Positions 33,995 through 46,583 of a DNA stretch of 64,000 nucleotides are shown piece by piece. A program made the position numbers and the translations under genes. The number at the start of each line of letters is the position of its first letter. Within the stretch, counting starts at the first letter, position 1. Source of the stretch: Trichobilharzia szidati (Eukaryota; Platyhelminthes; Trematoda; Strigeidida; Schistosomatidae); the NCBI GenBank assembly GCA_944472155.2, contig OX235277.1, positions 27,972,804-28,036,803 on the forward strand. Direction: 5' to 3'. The notes below the pieces were generated by a model. The model was given only the letters and a program-made list of their open reading frames with translations. It made no database searches and had not been told where the DNA came from.

Positions 33995-34559
33995 TATTAT
34001 ATATAAATAAACTTCAAATTTAGTTAGCTGTCTGTACGTTTTTACTTTATTTCCTTTTCTGTCTTTTAGTCTGAATAGCCTATACTTATTATATCTATTA
34101 CTATCGCTTACCTTTTGACGACGATACCGGAGGACCAACTGGTGAAAGGATCAACTCGATTCACAATAGCAACAAAGTCTTAACAAACCGCATACTACAA
34201 ACAACATATAGTTAATCCCAGCACTACTCCTTTTGGAGTCAACCAAAGCTACGACAGTCGAGTGGCGGGACGAACTACGCAGAAGTTTACCGAGGATCAG
34301 GAACCTTTACCTTACAATCAAGCGGGCACAAAGAAATCAAATTGGTTTATACTAGCTCGTAAAACCGATATTAGATCCTGGAACCCCAACTTTTTATCCT
34401 TTTCAAATATACTGCTTTTCAGGGCATACTACCAATTGACGGAGTCCCTTTGATTTGCGTTTGTTATCAGATAAAATGCGGAAGTCAAAAACAATAGCAA
34501 CCAAGCAAATTCGTCATAAACCAAACTTATGTAATTTAAATAATACAGGTCAAATTAGA

Positions 34560-36700
34560 GCTTGCAGGAGGCATCTACACGCTTTTTCAGAACAGATGGC
34601 TGAATGTTATCACAAACTGTGACCTACCAGAGGTGAGGTTTTGCGACTTCTCTGCTACCATCTCAAGCTTAATTGGGAATGTATCCATTGGGTTTACTCC
34701 ACGGCAAATTAGCAGTGTGTTGCTGTTTAATTGTCTGTGAAAGGTCGAACCAGATACTTTAGAGATTACCAAACTAGAGGTGTGCTGACCACATAGACCT
34801 AATGTGCATGCCCCCTGGTCGGCAGCTTTTCTTTCCCGCATGAATCGGCATGGTCTCTCCAGGTTTTCCAGGGGTTTCCTGACATGACTTGCTCGGAATG
34901 ACCTCCTGTCTCATCTGACCCTTGCGTTGCATCGGTTACTGAGTTCTAAGTATGCCTCATAGTCAGTCTCACCCATGGACAGTTGGTATGGGAACAAAGC
35001 TGGGCTTATAGAATACTCTGCCTATCTGAAACCATGATGATTGTTTCCCAGGTCGAAGAGTGACCATACGAAGGGTATCTGAGACCCCAGCGTCAGTGAT
35101 CACCCTCACCGCTTCTTAATGTTCCTCTATTAATAGTTCAGCTCAACCTGAAAGCCATTATGTATCTCCATAAAATGCCTCCACTTTTGTGTGTACCTGC
35201 CTTTGATATGGCAGAGACAGGGTGGCGTAACATCCCATTTTAAGCAGTCACAAGAATCAGATTAAACACTATGATCGCATAGTCACTTTTACATTTAAGG
35301 GGGTTGGTCTGGAAGTTTTATACAAACAACTTGCCATTAGTTAGGACATAGTCCAGTTTGGAGTCAAGTTAACCTAATTTCGCCTGTAATTTATTTACCT
35401 GTGTTTGAATGTCGTGAATGGGGCAGGCTAATTTAGAAAGCCCAGAGTTCTATAATAAAATATCTGGTTAGGTGGTCTATATCTATTCAGTTACCAAAGA
35501 GGCACAGAAGCGACAATGACTTCCGAACGGTCAGTTTAGAGAAGCCAAGTAGATGACGTTACATTCATGAAAAAACGTTCTTCATAACATGTTATGATAT
35601 TAAAGGGCCACTTGATAAGTTGTAGATCGGTTTTAGGAAAGATTATGTTCACGTTTGCGTCAGGGACAGGTTAGGGTCAGGTAAACCTATTTGGGCGGGT
35701 ATTTAGGCCGGCGCAAGTTAGACTAGAGTCAGGGTAAGAGGACCAAACTTATCTTTCAGCGGTATGTCTACTTTCAGAGTCACTGGTGTGTGCATAGAAC
35801 TTCGGTGCCCATAGTTTAACCTTGCCATAAATAATTCCCAATTATTTTAACATAGTGGACGTCAGTTTACAGGAGTTACTAATATGTGAAATCATAAAAT
35901 GTAGTGTGCGGCTATTTACATCCTACCAGCAATCACGTATGTATATAAAACAAAGATGACATATCACCGTACATTCAGAGTTGGTGCGGTTGCACCTCTT
36001 GGATGCCTAAAGTTTAAGTTCCCCTTAGTTTTAATTATGTGGCCTCGAATATGAATTTAGGAAACTGTGTCTATCTCTGAAGCCTAGAAAATGCAACTCT
36101 TAGATGACTGAATGTGGTGTACTTTCCTTTCTGAATTGACGTCAACGCTCATTTAGAAACAAGTCAATTGAAACATGGACATATATTTTGATGTTATGTA
36201 AGGATAATAGTATTAAGGCACTACAAGAGTCAAACATTTCTTATTCTAGGTATTTGATAAGGTGGACAGTTCGTTATATCCGGATTTTTAAGAAGAACAG
36301 CACTTTCAGCCTTGTTTGGTGAAATGAACTGTCTTCATTGACATGGTTATATGCTGCGACAGAAATGGTAAGGTCATCGGCATATTTAATGAAGTTAGCC
36401 TTGGGAGAAGGGTCAACCACTGAGTGTGTTCGGCCCTGCTTTAAGACTCCAGACTTCAGTTAGGCCAAGCCAATGACATTATTCAACTTTGAATCTCAAA
36501 AATATCAAGTTACCGAACATGACCAATACAATATGAGGGACGGGTTAATTTTGTTTACTAGGTATTTCTTTTCGAAGTTCTTGTTCCAAACTGTCACGAG
36601 TCTTTTCCTATTTCATGCGTCATGCTCAGCACAGTAAACAATGTCTGCAAACTGACTTTAGTGTTAAGAGTACTTCTTTGTAATCCGCAATCACAGTTTA
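34560..36700 (-). mobile_element. Very old non-LTR relics, minus strand
   Basis: Only short peptides can be read. ANFIKYADDL at 36370-36399 is an RT active-site box; PKANFIKYADDLTISVA is close to the plus-strand copy near 45915 (EANLVKYADDV). KLDYVLTNGKLF at about 35325-35360 and KCKSDYAIIV near 35290 resemble the endonuclease C-terminus. The two lie in an order that does not fit one element, so at least two relics are likely. 36700-38580 shows nothing I can support. Confidence 0.4.
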
Positions 36701-38588
36701 CTGGAACATGCCCTAATGATTATGCAAAGACAACAACACTCCGTGGCTCGCTTACAGAGTTTGCTTTTGAGGTCTAACTACATTAGACTTCATGTTATGC
36801 TAGAGTCGACAGCATAAGACGTGAACTGATGCACACCTACTTCTAGACATCCGAATTGTAACTTGAAGCCATGAATGTCTTGCTGTTAGAAGGCGGCGTT
36901 TCTGTCGATCTCTTATTCGAAATGGCGGTATCCTATCATGTTTCTCACTAGAGGATGATTATCTGATATTTTCTACCTGGAAAAGCGACACACGTAAACG
37001 AGAACCTAGTGCTTAGACCACCGAAAACCCGGACAAGTTGAGGAAAAAACAACGTGAGAAGCTGCCACGAGGTGAGATAGGATTTTACCTAGCTCTGACC
37101 GGCAACAGGTGTTTACTCAACCGCCTCGGGGGAACTTTGCTATATAAAAAGAACCTTACAAATCACAAAGAAGATATAGTTCCTACTTGACTGCTTATCT
37201 CGTCCTTATGTCTTCCTTAATCACTGACTGCCTCTGAGTGAGAGAATTGTTGTTTAGGTCCTACAATGTTACTAAATCAAATGGCATTCTAACTTCACTA
37301 CTAAAACGCAACTAGTATCAGGCAGATTGTAAGCCTTAAGTAGAAGTAATAACTTGAAGGCCCTTTTTTACCAGGTAACTAGTTTGTTACTTATCTTGTA
37401 AGAATGTGATATTTGTCAATAAGAAGCCATCATTTTGATTCTTTCAATTTCACTACGCTATGTAACAATGTAAAAACCGCATATACTTACCAAAACAGAA
37501 GTAAACATAATATTTTTTATTATCTTGGCAGGTTCACATATGCGGTGAAACTTCATAAACTACTGAACCCTGTGAAGATGGCTGTTTCCTAAATTGACAT
37601 GACAGTGCTTGAATTATTGAAGCACCTGTCTAACTCTTTATACAGTAGGCTGAATCGTGAGGGATATGACATGGAGTACAATTTTCGATTTCACTGATTC
37701 TATTTTTAGTGATTTGCGTTCGGTGCACCCAACTCATCTGAAGTGCTATTGGCGAGTTTATCTCTTCCTTCGTCAAATTTCATCCCAGAACAATTCTGTG
37801 TTCTGTTAGGATGACTCATATTTCTTCCAGTGAGGATCCAAAACCTTCAAAATCAGGTTCCTTCCAGTGTATCCTACGTCAGCTTATTTCCTGGGACATA
37901 TTTAGACAGCTAGCTGAATAATGATTCCATACTTCTCCATATATTGAGTTTTAGTACCTAGGCCAGTTTTATACCTTGCTGTCTACATTTGTTGTTTTCT
38001 TTCCACTGATTTCCTTAGCTGGCTACTGAACAATTAAAACCAGTCAGATTTCTCATGAAAGTGCATGATATTCGCGTATATTGGCAGTGCTAAAGTACAT
38101 GGGATAAACTTGCAGACATGGAATCTTCGCATTCTGAAACTAAGATTCAGCTGATATCATTTTCCAGTCAGTTGAGTGAATTTCTCTTCTTAATTCTGAC
38201 TTTCTGGTCTAGTATAAGATAAAACAGTGGCTGACAAATATCTAACTGAATAAGTGTTACTTCTTGATTCACACATGCACATATCAGAAGCTGTGAGCTG
38301 AGTCTCTGTTTAGTGGAAGGAATTTCTCAGAAGATGCGTAATAAACTAGGAAGAATATATGGATGACGAAATACAGTTCCAAACAACAGTTTACGACCAG
38401 AGCATTCTGACTTTGTCGTTTGTTTACACCAACCACTTAAATGCCGACCTTCAGCCATCTAGGTCAATCGGATGATACATAGAACGATTGGTTGCATTTA
38501 TAATGACTTTGTGTAGAACGTAGTTCAACATCGAACGTCTATTTCTGCATATCGTTTCTTCTCATATTAAAGTTGTACTTCACTGCAG

Positions 38589-38656
38589 TTGGTGTCCAGA
38601 CAGCTATGATACAGGACTCTGAACCTCCTAGCTTGCTTTCCAGCACAGCTGATTCG
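38589..38656 (+). CDS. Candidate exon of the host gene (uncertain)
   Basis: After a 'tacttcactgcag' acceptor the frame reads GVQTAMIQDSEPPSLLSS and can end at TCG|GTAAAA (38656) or at GCT|GTCAAG (38716); the open frame continues with the basic MQKKIRRKHFKN. Either donor gives phase 0 at its end, which fits the next candidate exon at 39089. Composition looks coding, but there is no homology to support it. Confidence 0.35.
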
Positions 38657-39088
38657 GTAAAATCCAGTGAAATGCAAAAGAAAATACGCCGCAAACATTT
38701 TAAAAACGATTCTGCTGTCAAGGGTTTGTCACTTAGTTACAAATTTCATCTTGTTCAGCTTACAAATGTGATTTAATCAGTCAAAATATCAATACTCCTG
38801 TGAAGTTATATGTTTGTCACTCTGCTCTAAATTTGGTTCATCGTCCGAAGCGAAAGATAATGGTATGAACTTAAATTATTACATTTCACTGTTAGACTAC
38901 TCTGCCTTACAGTCAAGTTGTCGAACTTAAAATACATGATGAAAAGTTCGTGAAAATATATACAGTCAGTAATGTAAGTCAGTTTTTGCTAAGTACTATA
39001 TTACATTTTATTACATTTATTCTTTGCTTAACGACAACTTCATTTTATACCTGTGACTAATGTAAGCTTCTGTTTTTTTATATTAAAG

Positions 39089-39175
39089 GAAATGTACACT
39101 CTTACCAACTTTGACCGACCGGATTCTGCGATTGCTTTTCTCCGAAATTATTGGGAAGTTATTTTGAAAGAAAAA
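39089..39175 (+). CDS. Candidate exon of the host gene
   Basis: A T-rich tract and 'attaaag' acceptor precede 87 nt that read EMYTLTNFDRPDSAIAF and RNYWEVILKEK. A good donor follows (AAAAA|GTAAGC). The exon starts and ends in phase 0, matching the candidates before and after. I do not recognise the domain. The weak points are its shortness and the minimal acceptor. Confidence 0.45.
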
Positions 39176-39739
39176 GTAAGCATATGTATATTGTTTCCTT
39201 AAAAATACATTAATTTTCGAGTAACTTTTCAAAGTCAGAAGGCTGATTGGAGTCCCTGAGTTAAACATCTTTTTCATGGTCCACAACAAATTATTTATTT
39301 TTTCCTGCGATTTCATGGTGTATGAACATTTCTGCATTATCTTTAAGACTATGAAGTGGCGCTAACTAACTTGCACGGAACTCCACAAGTGGACTTGCAA
39401 GAGTCTGTGACCATCTGTAATCACTGTAAGAACCATAACCAGTAAAATTGATTTCATCATCATATGTTCATAGTTTCCTCAAACAGCAGATTCACATGAT
39501 TATCAAGGAAGTTTGGTAAATGTGTTGCTGCGGTCCTGGGTTATTTTGGACACCATTATATATAACTAATTGTTCCTACAAATGTGTAGCGTTCATTCAG
39601 GAGTACTTATGACAAATTCAACATTTGATTTTGGAGTCGCTACTTTTTATATTTTCGTCCAGTGGCTTAGGAAGTATCAGGAATGAAATAAGTGATTAAT
39701 TATAAATATCGGATTGATCATTAGCCGGCATCAGTTGGA

Positions 39740-39835
39740 GACCTTAAGTCTCGAACTAGGACAAAATATCTGTCCAGTACTCTCAGGTTTTCCAGTGGTT
39801 CTATAACTGATGTCAGTTCATGATCAATTCTGTAA
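39740..39835 (+). repeat. CAGCTG-family hammerhead repeat relic
   Basis: 'aactaggacaaaatatctgtccagtactctc' style sequence followed by 'ttttccagtggttct' and 'ctgatgtcagttcatgat' match the family tail; the core is destroyed. Confidence 0.5.
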
Positions 39836-39962
39836 CCAACCAAACCCGTTCACACCAACACTTGATAATTATAAATACATTTCAGTGTAACTGAGCTCTA
39901 AATTTAATGAAATCATAGCATCTATTTGCAGTCAACTTTAGAGATATACAACTACTCATATT

Positions 39963-40200
39963 ATGGCATCGGTTGCTTAGTGGTAGAATACTCCCCAACC
40001 GCGCCACACGTCTGGAGTTTGGTTTTCGGATGATGCACTCCTAGACTTCGCTTAGTCCGTAGTAAACTCAGTAGAGAGAGAAGGTTGGGCGTGTAGCTAG
40101 CAACTCCACCTCATGAAAACAAGCGTCACTGCTACTGACACTTCAAAACTCAAGCTTAGTGCCCTATGTTCTACTGAGAACGCAAAGGAAAACGAAAAAG
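39963..40200 (+). mobile_element. tRNA-headed SINE with RTE 3' tail
   Basis: Starts 'ggcatcggttgcttagtggtag' (tRNA-like box A), has 'gaaggttgggcgtgtagctagc' and 'aactccacctc' from an SR2-like leader, and ends 'gtgccctatgttctactgag' and an A-rich tail. Same build as 59190-59425. Confidence 0.7.
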
Positions 40201-40289
40201 ACTCATATCATAATATATTAGGTGGTATCTCCCTAGAGGAAAAAGTTGTGTAGGTTGATAATATTAAGATATATCTCAGCAGCTACTAT

Positions 40290-40345
40290 TGTGTTTGAAA
40301 CGTCGTCCAGTAAATAACAAGTACTCAGTTAATAAATTAATGTTG
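40290..40345 (-). repeat. PLE pseudo-LTR trace
   Basis: On the minus strand 'ttatttactggacgacg' followed by 'tttcaaacacaatag' matches the pseudo-LTR of the third PLE type. The rest of 40220-41000 shows no supported feature. Confidence 0.4.
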
Positions 40346-40999
40346 AATTACACACTACCCCAGTGGACAAGTTTTATGCATTAACTTTCCCGTTGACTGA
40401 CTGATATGTATGAATCTATGCTGGTATCTTTAAGTTATTGTTTAATTTATGTAATAATTTTTGGCATCATGCTAAGCTTATCCAGCTATCTCTAACTTTT
40501 TTATATGACTCAAAGCAGTAGTTTGTTGTCCACCTTTGTTTCTGCATCATTTCAGAGTATGATTTAACTCTATTAATTTATGGTTCATTTTTATTTCTTG
40601 TCTTGTGACCCCATTGCGTATATATTCTTCAACTCATTTTGCAAAAATGAAAAATAGGATGAGTAAAGTTTTTGCATGGTCTGACTATTTTTTTCTGTTA
40701 AACATCAAATATTACGCTAGTTTTTCCTACATCCTATCTACTTTATTGCTCTCAGTAAATAAAAATGAAATGTTTTTGTTCTCTGCATGTTTATACACTT
40801 TAAAGTAGCCTTCCATTTTTTTTGTTGGGATTGATGAAACTTCTTGCCTTCTTGATATTCTGTGGGTGAAGTGAGGTTAGAACATATATGAACCACAGCT
40901 TCTAATGTTTTCGTCCTTGTAGTAGTCTTGTTGGATTATCTGTAAGTTCCGTTCTTACTAAATACTAGTGGATTCCTCTTCAGTAGCTGGATTGTTGAT

Positions 41000-41125
41000 G
41001 GGCTCGCTTCTCCACCTGAAGTCCGTGGATTCGATGCTAAGTGGGGTCATGTGTGCATACTGCTTAAGAGTCCCAAACTAGGTCCAGTATTTCCTGTTTT
41101 TCAGTGGTTCTCTCAGTAATGTCAA
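41000..41125 (+). repeat. CAGCTG-family hammerhead repeat relic
   Basis: 'taagagtcccaaactagg' and 'tccagtatttcc' with 'cagtggttctctcagtaatg' identify the family; about 13 bases including GAAA and stem III are deleted. 41130-42100 holds no feature I can support. Confidence 0.5.
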
Positions 41126-42114
41126 TGCGTTATCTAATTTCTTGAAATCAATCAAATCCTTATGAAGTGACGCTTGGAAATACAAATGTTGAAGATTCTT
41201 TGAAGAAATACTCTTCTATCTTTAGTATCACAATATAACGGTTGATTTGTTCATCCATGAACTAGGGATAAATACTTTGACTACCCATCGTAATTTCTCA
41301 CATTAATTTACAAACTAAAGTGTTGAGAAATCTATATTATATATTAGTAAGTTCAGAAGTGGTATACTTCCAGTTTTTGAATAGTGAGATGAAAACGACG
41401 TATTCTTATTAGTAGTTGAGGTTAATTTAGAAGATGAATCATTGAAAAGTTCTGTTTTGTTTTGATGCTGTGTCATTTTAACTTCAACTACATTGGTGGA
41501 CCGTATGATGGTCCTTCAATTCAATAATGTTATTAAAATGGCATTAGCATAGTATAGAGAAAGCTTTTAAAGTCAACTTTTGTCTGCACCTAAAAGATGT
41601 TTTGTAAGCTTCATCAGGTGATATTAACTCGGACCATAATATAATTACAATTGGCATTTTGACAAGATGTCACAAGGTACTTCACAGGTGGATCAGTATA
41701 TAAGCATCAGCATCGTATGACCATGCATAGTTGCATATCGAGCCAACTGGATAGGGTGAAAAAGTTAGCCTATATAAGGGAAGTGAAGATACACATTGAA
41801 GAAGACAGTTAAATCAAAAACATGAAAGGGCACAGGGAAGAGAATGATAATAAAATTTATCTGATTTATTGATATGAATGGATTTTCTCCTGTGTGATTA
41901 GTTTTATCCCATAGGGAGTCACGTATATCAACGTAGAACTCTACATATCTGTACAAAGTTTTATGTTGAAAACAGTCACGTATTCTTCATTAAGAATAAG
42001 ATGCTTTGAAGCTGAGAAATCATAATTTATCGTGTGTAGCTGTTGCAATCATCAAGTAGAAAGAGAGAGAGAGGGAGAATGTTTAATCAACGTTTGCGTG
42101 TCAGTCTCTTATGA

Positions 42115-42235
42115 CACAATTCTTTGTAGCCTTATTCATTCACTCAGCTGTTTTGTCCTATTTTGGGGTTCTTCATCAGTATGCACCCGCTGGGGTTCGA
42201 ATCCATGACCTTCCTGTTCCGTAAAAGTTTTTGAG
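42115..42235 (-). repeat. CAGCTG-family hammerhead repeat relic
   Basis: Minus strand: tRNA-like box B GGATTCGAACCCC-like sequence near 42195, then GCATACTGATGAAGA, 'taggacaaaacagctgag'. The GAAA box reads AAAA. Confidence 0.5.
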
Positions 42236-42581
42236 AAAGAAATCGTCATGTGCATTATCATTTTTCTAATTGAACAAATGGAACGTTAACTATCTCTTAG
42301 GCATGGTTTAATAAATAAACAATATAAATCTGTAGTGAAAGCTCCATTGAACCGTGTATGTGTTGCTCTTTCTTAGCTCATTATCATTTTCTATTTCACG
42401 TGAACTAAAAACAAACCAGACAATTGTCAAATGGTGATTTCAAATGTATTCTTCTACTTCTCTAAACTATGTTATTATTATTATTGACCATAGAATCGGA
42501 CCATATTGTCATTATAAACTAATCAATTAGAGTTATCGAATTTATCTAGGGAATGTTTGATTTTATGTCAGAAACTCTTAT

Positions 42582-42582
<1 letters not shown>

Positions 42583-42616
<34 letters not shown>
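42583..42616. repeat. (TA)n microsatellite
   Basis: TA run of about 34 bp. Confidence 0.9.
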
Positions 42617-42620
<4 letters not shown>

Positions 42621-42984
42621 GCATATATTGGAACCTTTATCTATGCAGTACTTCGACTGATCCATTCAAAAGTATGTTGGTGTTTATGTGTTTTTTAAAA
42701 TTATTTTATTTATCAATCCTCATTGGTAAGGTATTCGTAATCACTGGGCAATGGGCTTGAATGCTGTTTCACCTACTGGGGTTATTTAGGCAGCCGGATA
42801 GTAGTATTATTAGACCTTATACAGGTTTACCACCTTACCAGCTGCTAGCTGCATAGAAGTGCAGGTGATTGTTGAGTGTTACTTCTCCGATAATTTGTAT
42901 TATTATCATGCTTAGAGTGAGTATGATGCATGAGCAGACGTGAAGAATATGTATGTGCACTATTAGGTATCATATCAAGTAACA

Positions 42985-43085
42985 ATGGGTTAGTGGTTTA
43001 TCGTTAGAATTCTCTCCAACTACGACGGTGGTCCGGATGTAGCTCCCAACCGACGCGCTACTAAACTTCTGGCTGATAGTATTAT
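42985..43085 (+). repeat. tRNA-like SINE head
   Basis: 'gggttagtggtttatcgttagaattctc' and 'ccaaccgacgcgctactaaac' resemble the head of the RTE-tailed SINE family, without the tail. Confidence 0.4.
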
Positions 43086-43099
43086 TGAAGAAGATAGAA

Positions 43100-44450
43100 G
43101 TTCGAGTTTGAGGTTTACGATCCTACTCCGTAAAAACCTGAAATCCCGTATCCCACTCAGAATCCAAGAAGTGCAAAAAACACTCCAATTGACTACACTG
43201 ACTTATCAAATCAAATCCCAGCGGATAAAGCAGACAATACATACTTTTTCCAGAAGCCTAGAAGTTAGATTGTTATTTTACAAGGGGAGGGGAAGTTCAA
43301 GATTTTCTTGTAGTGTATGCAGCTAACAAAATGTGCCATTGTCTAAACACCGATGCATCTTCACTTTCAATAATGACTATTGAAAACATTTATTTCCCGA
43401 TACGAATTTAAAACAAGCAGCAAAGGTTAATAAAGCAGGATTTAATGAATTCATCAAATTTCGGTAGAACTCGTCAGCTGAAGCCGGTACCTAGCAGCAA
43501 CATATACAAGAAACGGATGTATACCTAAGATATGTTGATGACATTTTTATTGTCTGTGGAAGCAGATCAAAAGCTGAAGACATGTTGATAAAATTCAACT
43601 CATGCCATCCAAATCTCAATTTCACAATAGAACACGAGGAAAACTATACTATTAAATTCCTAGACGTTTTTCTAGCGAAAATGAATGATGGCACAATCGA
43701 AAGATCTATATTTAGAAAGTCTTCATGGACAGGACAGTACATGCATTTCAAGAGCTTTGTTCCAATCCAGTTTATAAAAAGAACTTAGTCAGAACACTGT
43801 TCAATAGAGCACGAAAAATTTGTTCTGACAGTACTATTGAGCATGAAATAAAAGCTCTGAAGGATATTTTATCTAAGAATGGATATCCTGAGAAGTTCAT
43901 TAATAAATACTCTAAAGAAATTACCCCCTGCAAAACTATCCAAACAGTTCCGAAGAAATCTGTCTATATCAGTTTGCCATTCAAAGGAGATGATGTACAG
44001 GAAGTAGTCAAACGAAGACTCAACAAAGCTATCAAGAGAACTTATTATGCTGCAAAACTTGTTATCCTTAACACCACTAAGCGAGTGCTTCAACAATCTG
44101 GGAAAGATCAGTCGCCAATCCTGGACACTTCAAACTGCGTATATCAATTTGAGTGGGTTTGTGGAAGCAAATACATAGGTCGTACAGAAAGGCGATTGTC
44201 TACTCGCATGATGGAGCATTTGCCAAAATGGTTGAAAACAGCTGAGTACAAAGTGCCAAAAACCTCAATAACAAAACATCTTGTGGACTATGGACATGAT
44301 ATCGACGCTGTCAAGTCATTCACTATTGTCAGGAGACAAAGAAACAGGAAGATGCTTGCAATTGCAGAGGCTTGTGCAATTCGAGTTTATAAACCCGGTG
44401 GTCTCTGTGTACAAAAGGAGATGGTCGTCATTCTGAATCTACCATGGTAA
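43100..44450 (+). mobile_element. PLE: Penelope-like element with RT end and GIY-YIG domain
   Basis: An N-terminal trace (43108-43320), the RT active site LRYVDDIFIVC at about 43525-43560, the thumb, and a complete-looking GIY-YIG domain ending at 44448-44450. One clear frameshift near 43750-43780 separates the RT part from the rest. Nothing upstream of the active site is intact. Confidence 0.75.
43725..44450 (+). pseudogene. PLE thumb and GIY-YIG endonuclease
   Basis: The 241-codon frame is the best-preserved PLE endonuclease in the window. After the RT thumb (RTLFNRARKICSD, NGYPEKFINKY) comes a linker. The GIY-YIG domain follows: CVYQFEWVCGSKYIGRTERRL at residues 137-157, MEHLPKWL, ITKHLVDYGHDID, and IAEACAIRVYKPGGLCVQKE, closing with LNLPW and a stop. 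Tyr and Arg of the YIG-R box are present. Without the upstream RT, which is in another frame, it cannot act as a retroelement protein. Confidence 0.8.
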
Positions 44451-44802
44451 TACGTTTTACTTATTATTCTACCTCTTATTATTATTATTGATTCATTTAA
44501 AACTATCCTTAATCAGTAACATTACCTTAACTCACTTCAACATTATTGCTATTATAACTATTACTATTGATATTACTCTGTTTGCAATTCTCGTTATATT
44601 CTCTAATGACTAATTGTTTATCTAAGTGATGTAATTGAAGCGTAATGCAATTTATCTTAATTTTGATCTCTCATACTCCCTCTCCCCTCATTTATCTATT
44701 TGAACATGACCTGGAAAACATTCGCACCTGTCTTTCTGCATGACTAATTCAATGTAGTTTATTTGCTTATCAGTCTTATATCTCCCAATGTAATTTCAAA
44801 AG

Positions 44803-44830
<28 letters not shown>
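44803..44830. repeat. (TA)n microsatellite
   Basis: TA run of about 28 bp. A CA/CGCA repeat lies at 45066-45100. Confidence 0.9.
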
Positions 44831-44835
<5 letters not shown>

Positions 44836-45429
44836 GTATATAGAACATTCACTTGAGGAAGAGTTTTACCAAAATTTGATGAATTCATTAAATCCTGCTT
44901 TATTAACCCCTCTGTTGCATGTTTTAAATAATGACTATGTACACAGTCCTTATTTACTTGGTTAACTTCAGTCTTATGAATGATACATTTTCAATTAAGT
45001 TTATAAGAATATTGGAAAAGTATTTTATACAGTGTCATAATGATACGTGTAGGTGTTTGTCACTGACACGCACGCACGCACGCACACACGCACGCATTCA
45101 CTCACTGTCTGTAGTTGTAAGTGTTGTCCTTTGCTCCTTATTGCTTTATTCGATGCTAAAATAATTACTTCCTAATCATAATCGATGACCGCTGGGGGAT
45201 GGGTTGGTGGTAGTTAGTGTCAGGAAATGGGATATTATCCGCATTTTTAAGCTACAAATCTTCTCTGTTATTCCAAAGGGAAATCGAGTTTGTAACTTCT
45301 CACAATCATCTATTTCATGCCATTTCACATACGGTATGAAACAGGTATAATAATAAAATTTTAAGATGGGATAGAAAAATAATTTCAATCTTATTGGAAA
45401 TTATTATCTCTAATGATGTTTTTTTCTTT

Positions 45430-45660
45430 TCCTTCACGTTCCCCAGTAGAACATAGGGCTTCAAGCTAGTGGCTTGAATTTTCTGTAGCAGTGTTTATTT
45501 TTACAGGATGAGGTTGCTAGCCTCATGCCCAACCTTTCCTCTTCACCAGCACTATTTCTGGCTTAGCGAGGTAAAGGAGTGCGCCGGCCGGGAATCGATC
45601 CCCGGACCATATGCATGGTTGGCGAGCGTCCTAACTGTTATGCCGCCGACGCAGCTAATG
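45430..45660 (-). mobile_element. tRNA-headed SINE with RTE 3' tail
   Basis: Minus strand: head 'gcggcataacagttaggacgc' with box B GGATCGATTCCCGGC near 45590-45605, middle 'ggaaaggttgggcatgaggctagc', end 'gaagccctatgttctactgg'. Opposite orientation to the 39963 copy. Confidence 0.7.
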
Positions 45661-45734
45661 ATGTTAATTTATCCTTTTCTCCTCTTGAATTGATGTCAAC
45701 TACCTTTTATAAGTTTTATTAGATGACACAAGCA

Positions 45735-46182
45735 GAGTGCTGGATTAATAAATGGTGGTCGCATTCATACTTTTCTGATAGGGAGAGCAGTACACTGTAT
45801 GTGTAATGGGAAGTCTTTCATTGCTTTACTTTACCAGTGTTCCCCAAGGTGCTGTTCTTTCTCCTTTTCTGTTTTCTTTCTTACATAACTTGCCTCATTC
45901 TGATGAAGCCAATCTTGTTAAGTATGCTGATGATGTAAATTTTTCCAGGCCGGTTACCTCTCAATCAGATTGTTCCAAAATGAATAACTTTTTATTAGAA
46001 AATTAGTCAGTATTCCTTTTCAAGTCATCTTAAGCAAAATCGCTCCAAGTGTGAAATTGTTAATTTCACTTTCAGACACGAACAATGCATAAATGAACTG
46101 GTTTTTCCACATTGTTCCTGTATCATCACAGAAAGTGATGAAATTGAAACTAAGTCCAGTGTTGAATATCTTGGATTATTTG
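45735..46182 (+). mobile_element. Non-LTR RT fragment
   Basis: Frames give SYFSDRESSTLYV, VPQGAVLSPFLFSFLHNLPHSDEANLVKYADDVNF (catalytic YADD at about 45925) and, after a break near 46010, SKCEIVNFTFRHEQCINEL and VEYLGL. This is the palm part of a jockey-like RT; both ends are cut off. The downstream edge meets a PLE tail at 46183. Confidence 0.65.
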
Positions 46183-46410
46183 CAATTAGTAGTGTTCTCT
46201 GAGCTGGTTGGTTTAGTTGCGAAGCTTTCGTCGTCCTTCTGGACAACATCTTCAGCGCCATATTTAGCACAAAGTGAAATGATTTAAATTTCTTCATGAG
46301 TGATATAATTGCGTCTCCTGGTAACTATCTTTACATATGTATTGACCAACCAGCTCAGAGAACACTATTAATTGCAAATCATCCACCTGAGCTACAAATC
46401 TTCTCTATTA
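46183..46410. repeat. PLE (fourth type) tail, inverted pieces
   Basis: 46190-46262 is the reverse complement of 20871-20940, with hammerhead; 46341-46410 repeats 20920-20990 in direct orientation. The two pieces face each other around a piece (46265-46340) that resembles the reverse of 20770-20860. Confidence 0.6.
46219..46258 (-). ncRNA. PLE-type hammerhead motif
   Basis: Minus strand: GCG, CTGAAGA, T, GTTGTCC/GGACGAC, GAAA, GCT, T, CGC. It is identical in all paired and core positions to 20871-20910. Confidence 0.55.
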
Positions 46411-46583
46411 TATCTTGGATTATGTATTTCCTCTGATTTTCCTTGATCTTCTCAATCATGTTAATTTCTAGAAAGACAGTTTGGTGTCACTCAGTCTCCA
46501 CTTTTACGGATTTTTAACTCTTATATTCTATCTGTTCTTCTTTATTGCTCCTCCTCAATCTAATTTTTCTTGGTTTATTTAAG

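Larger units (their letters stand above)
30690..34150 (+). mobile_element. CR1/jockey-like non-LTR element, heavily mutated
   Basis: Fragments in order: an endonuclease start (LYSNVRGLRGKLDELRN at 30800, ILTESWL at 30900), SLSGIYRSPTCG at 31110, an RT part with VALLPVVSKVLES (32280) and HGFRKGKSCTTNLP (32380), FLDFEETFDTVHQ (32787), YADDVK-like near 33050, and a C-terminal tail (33512-33994) with LKKLGLFTLSYRRLRGNLI and NRRTTDHQ. Stops and frameshifts are frequent. A foreign piece splits the RT domain at about 32470-32730. It would have encoded an endonuclease-RT; it is long dead. Confidence 0.75.
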
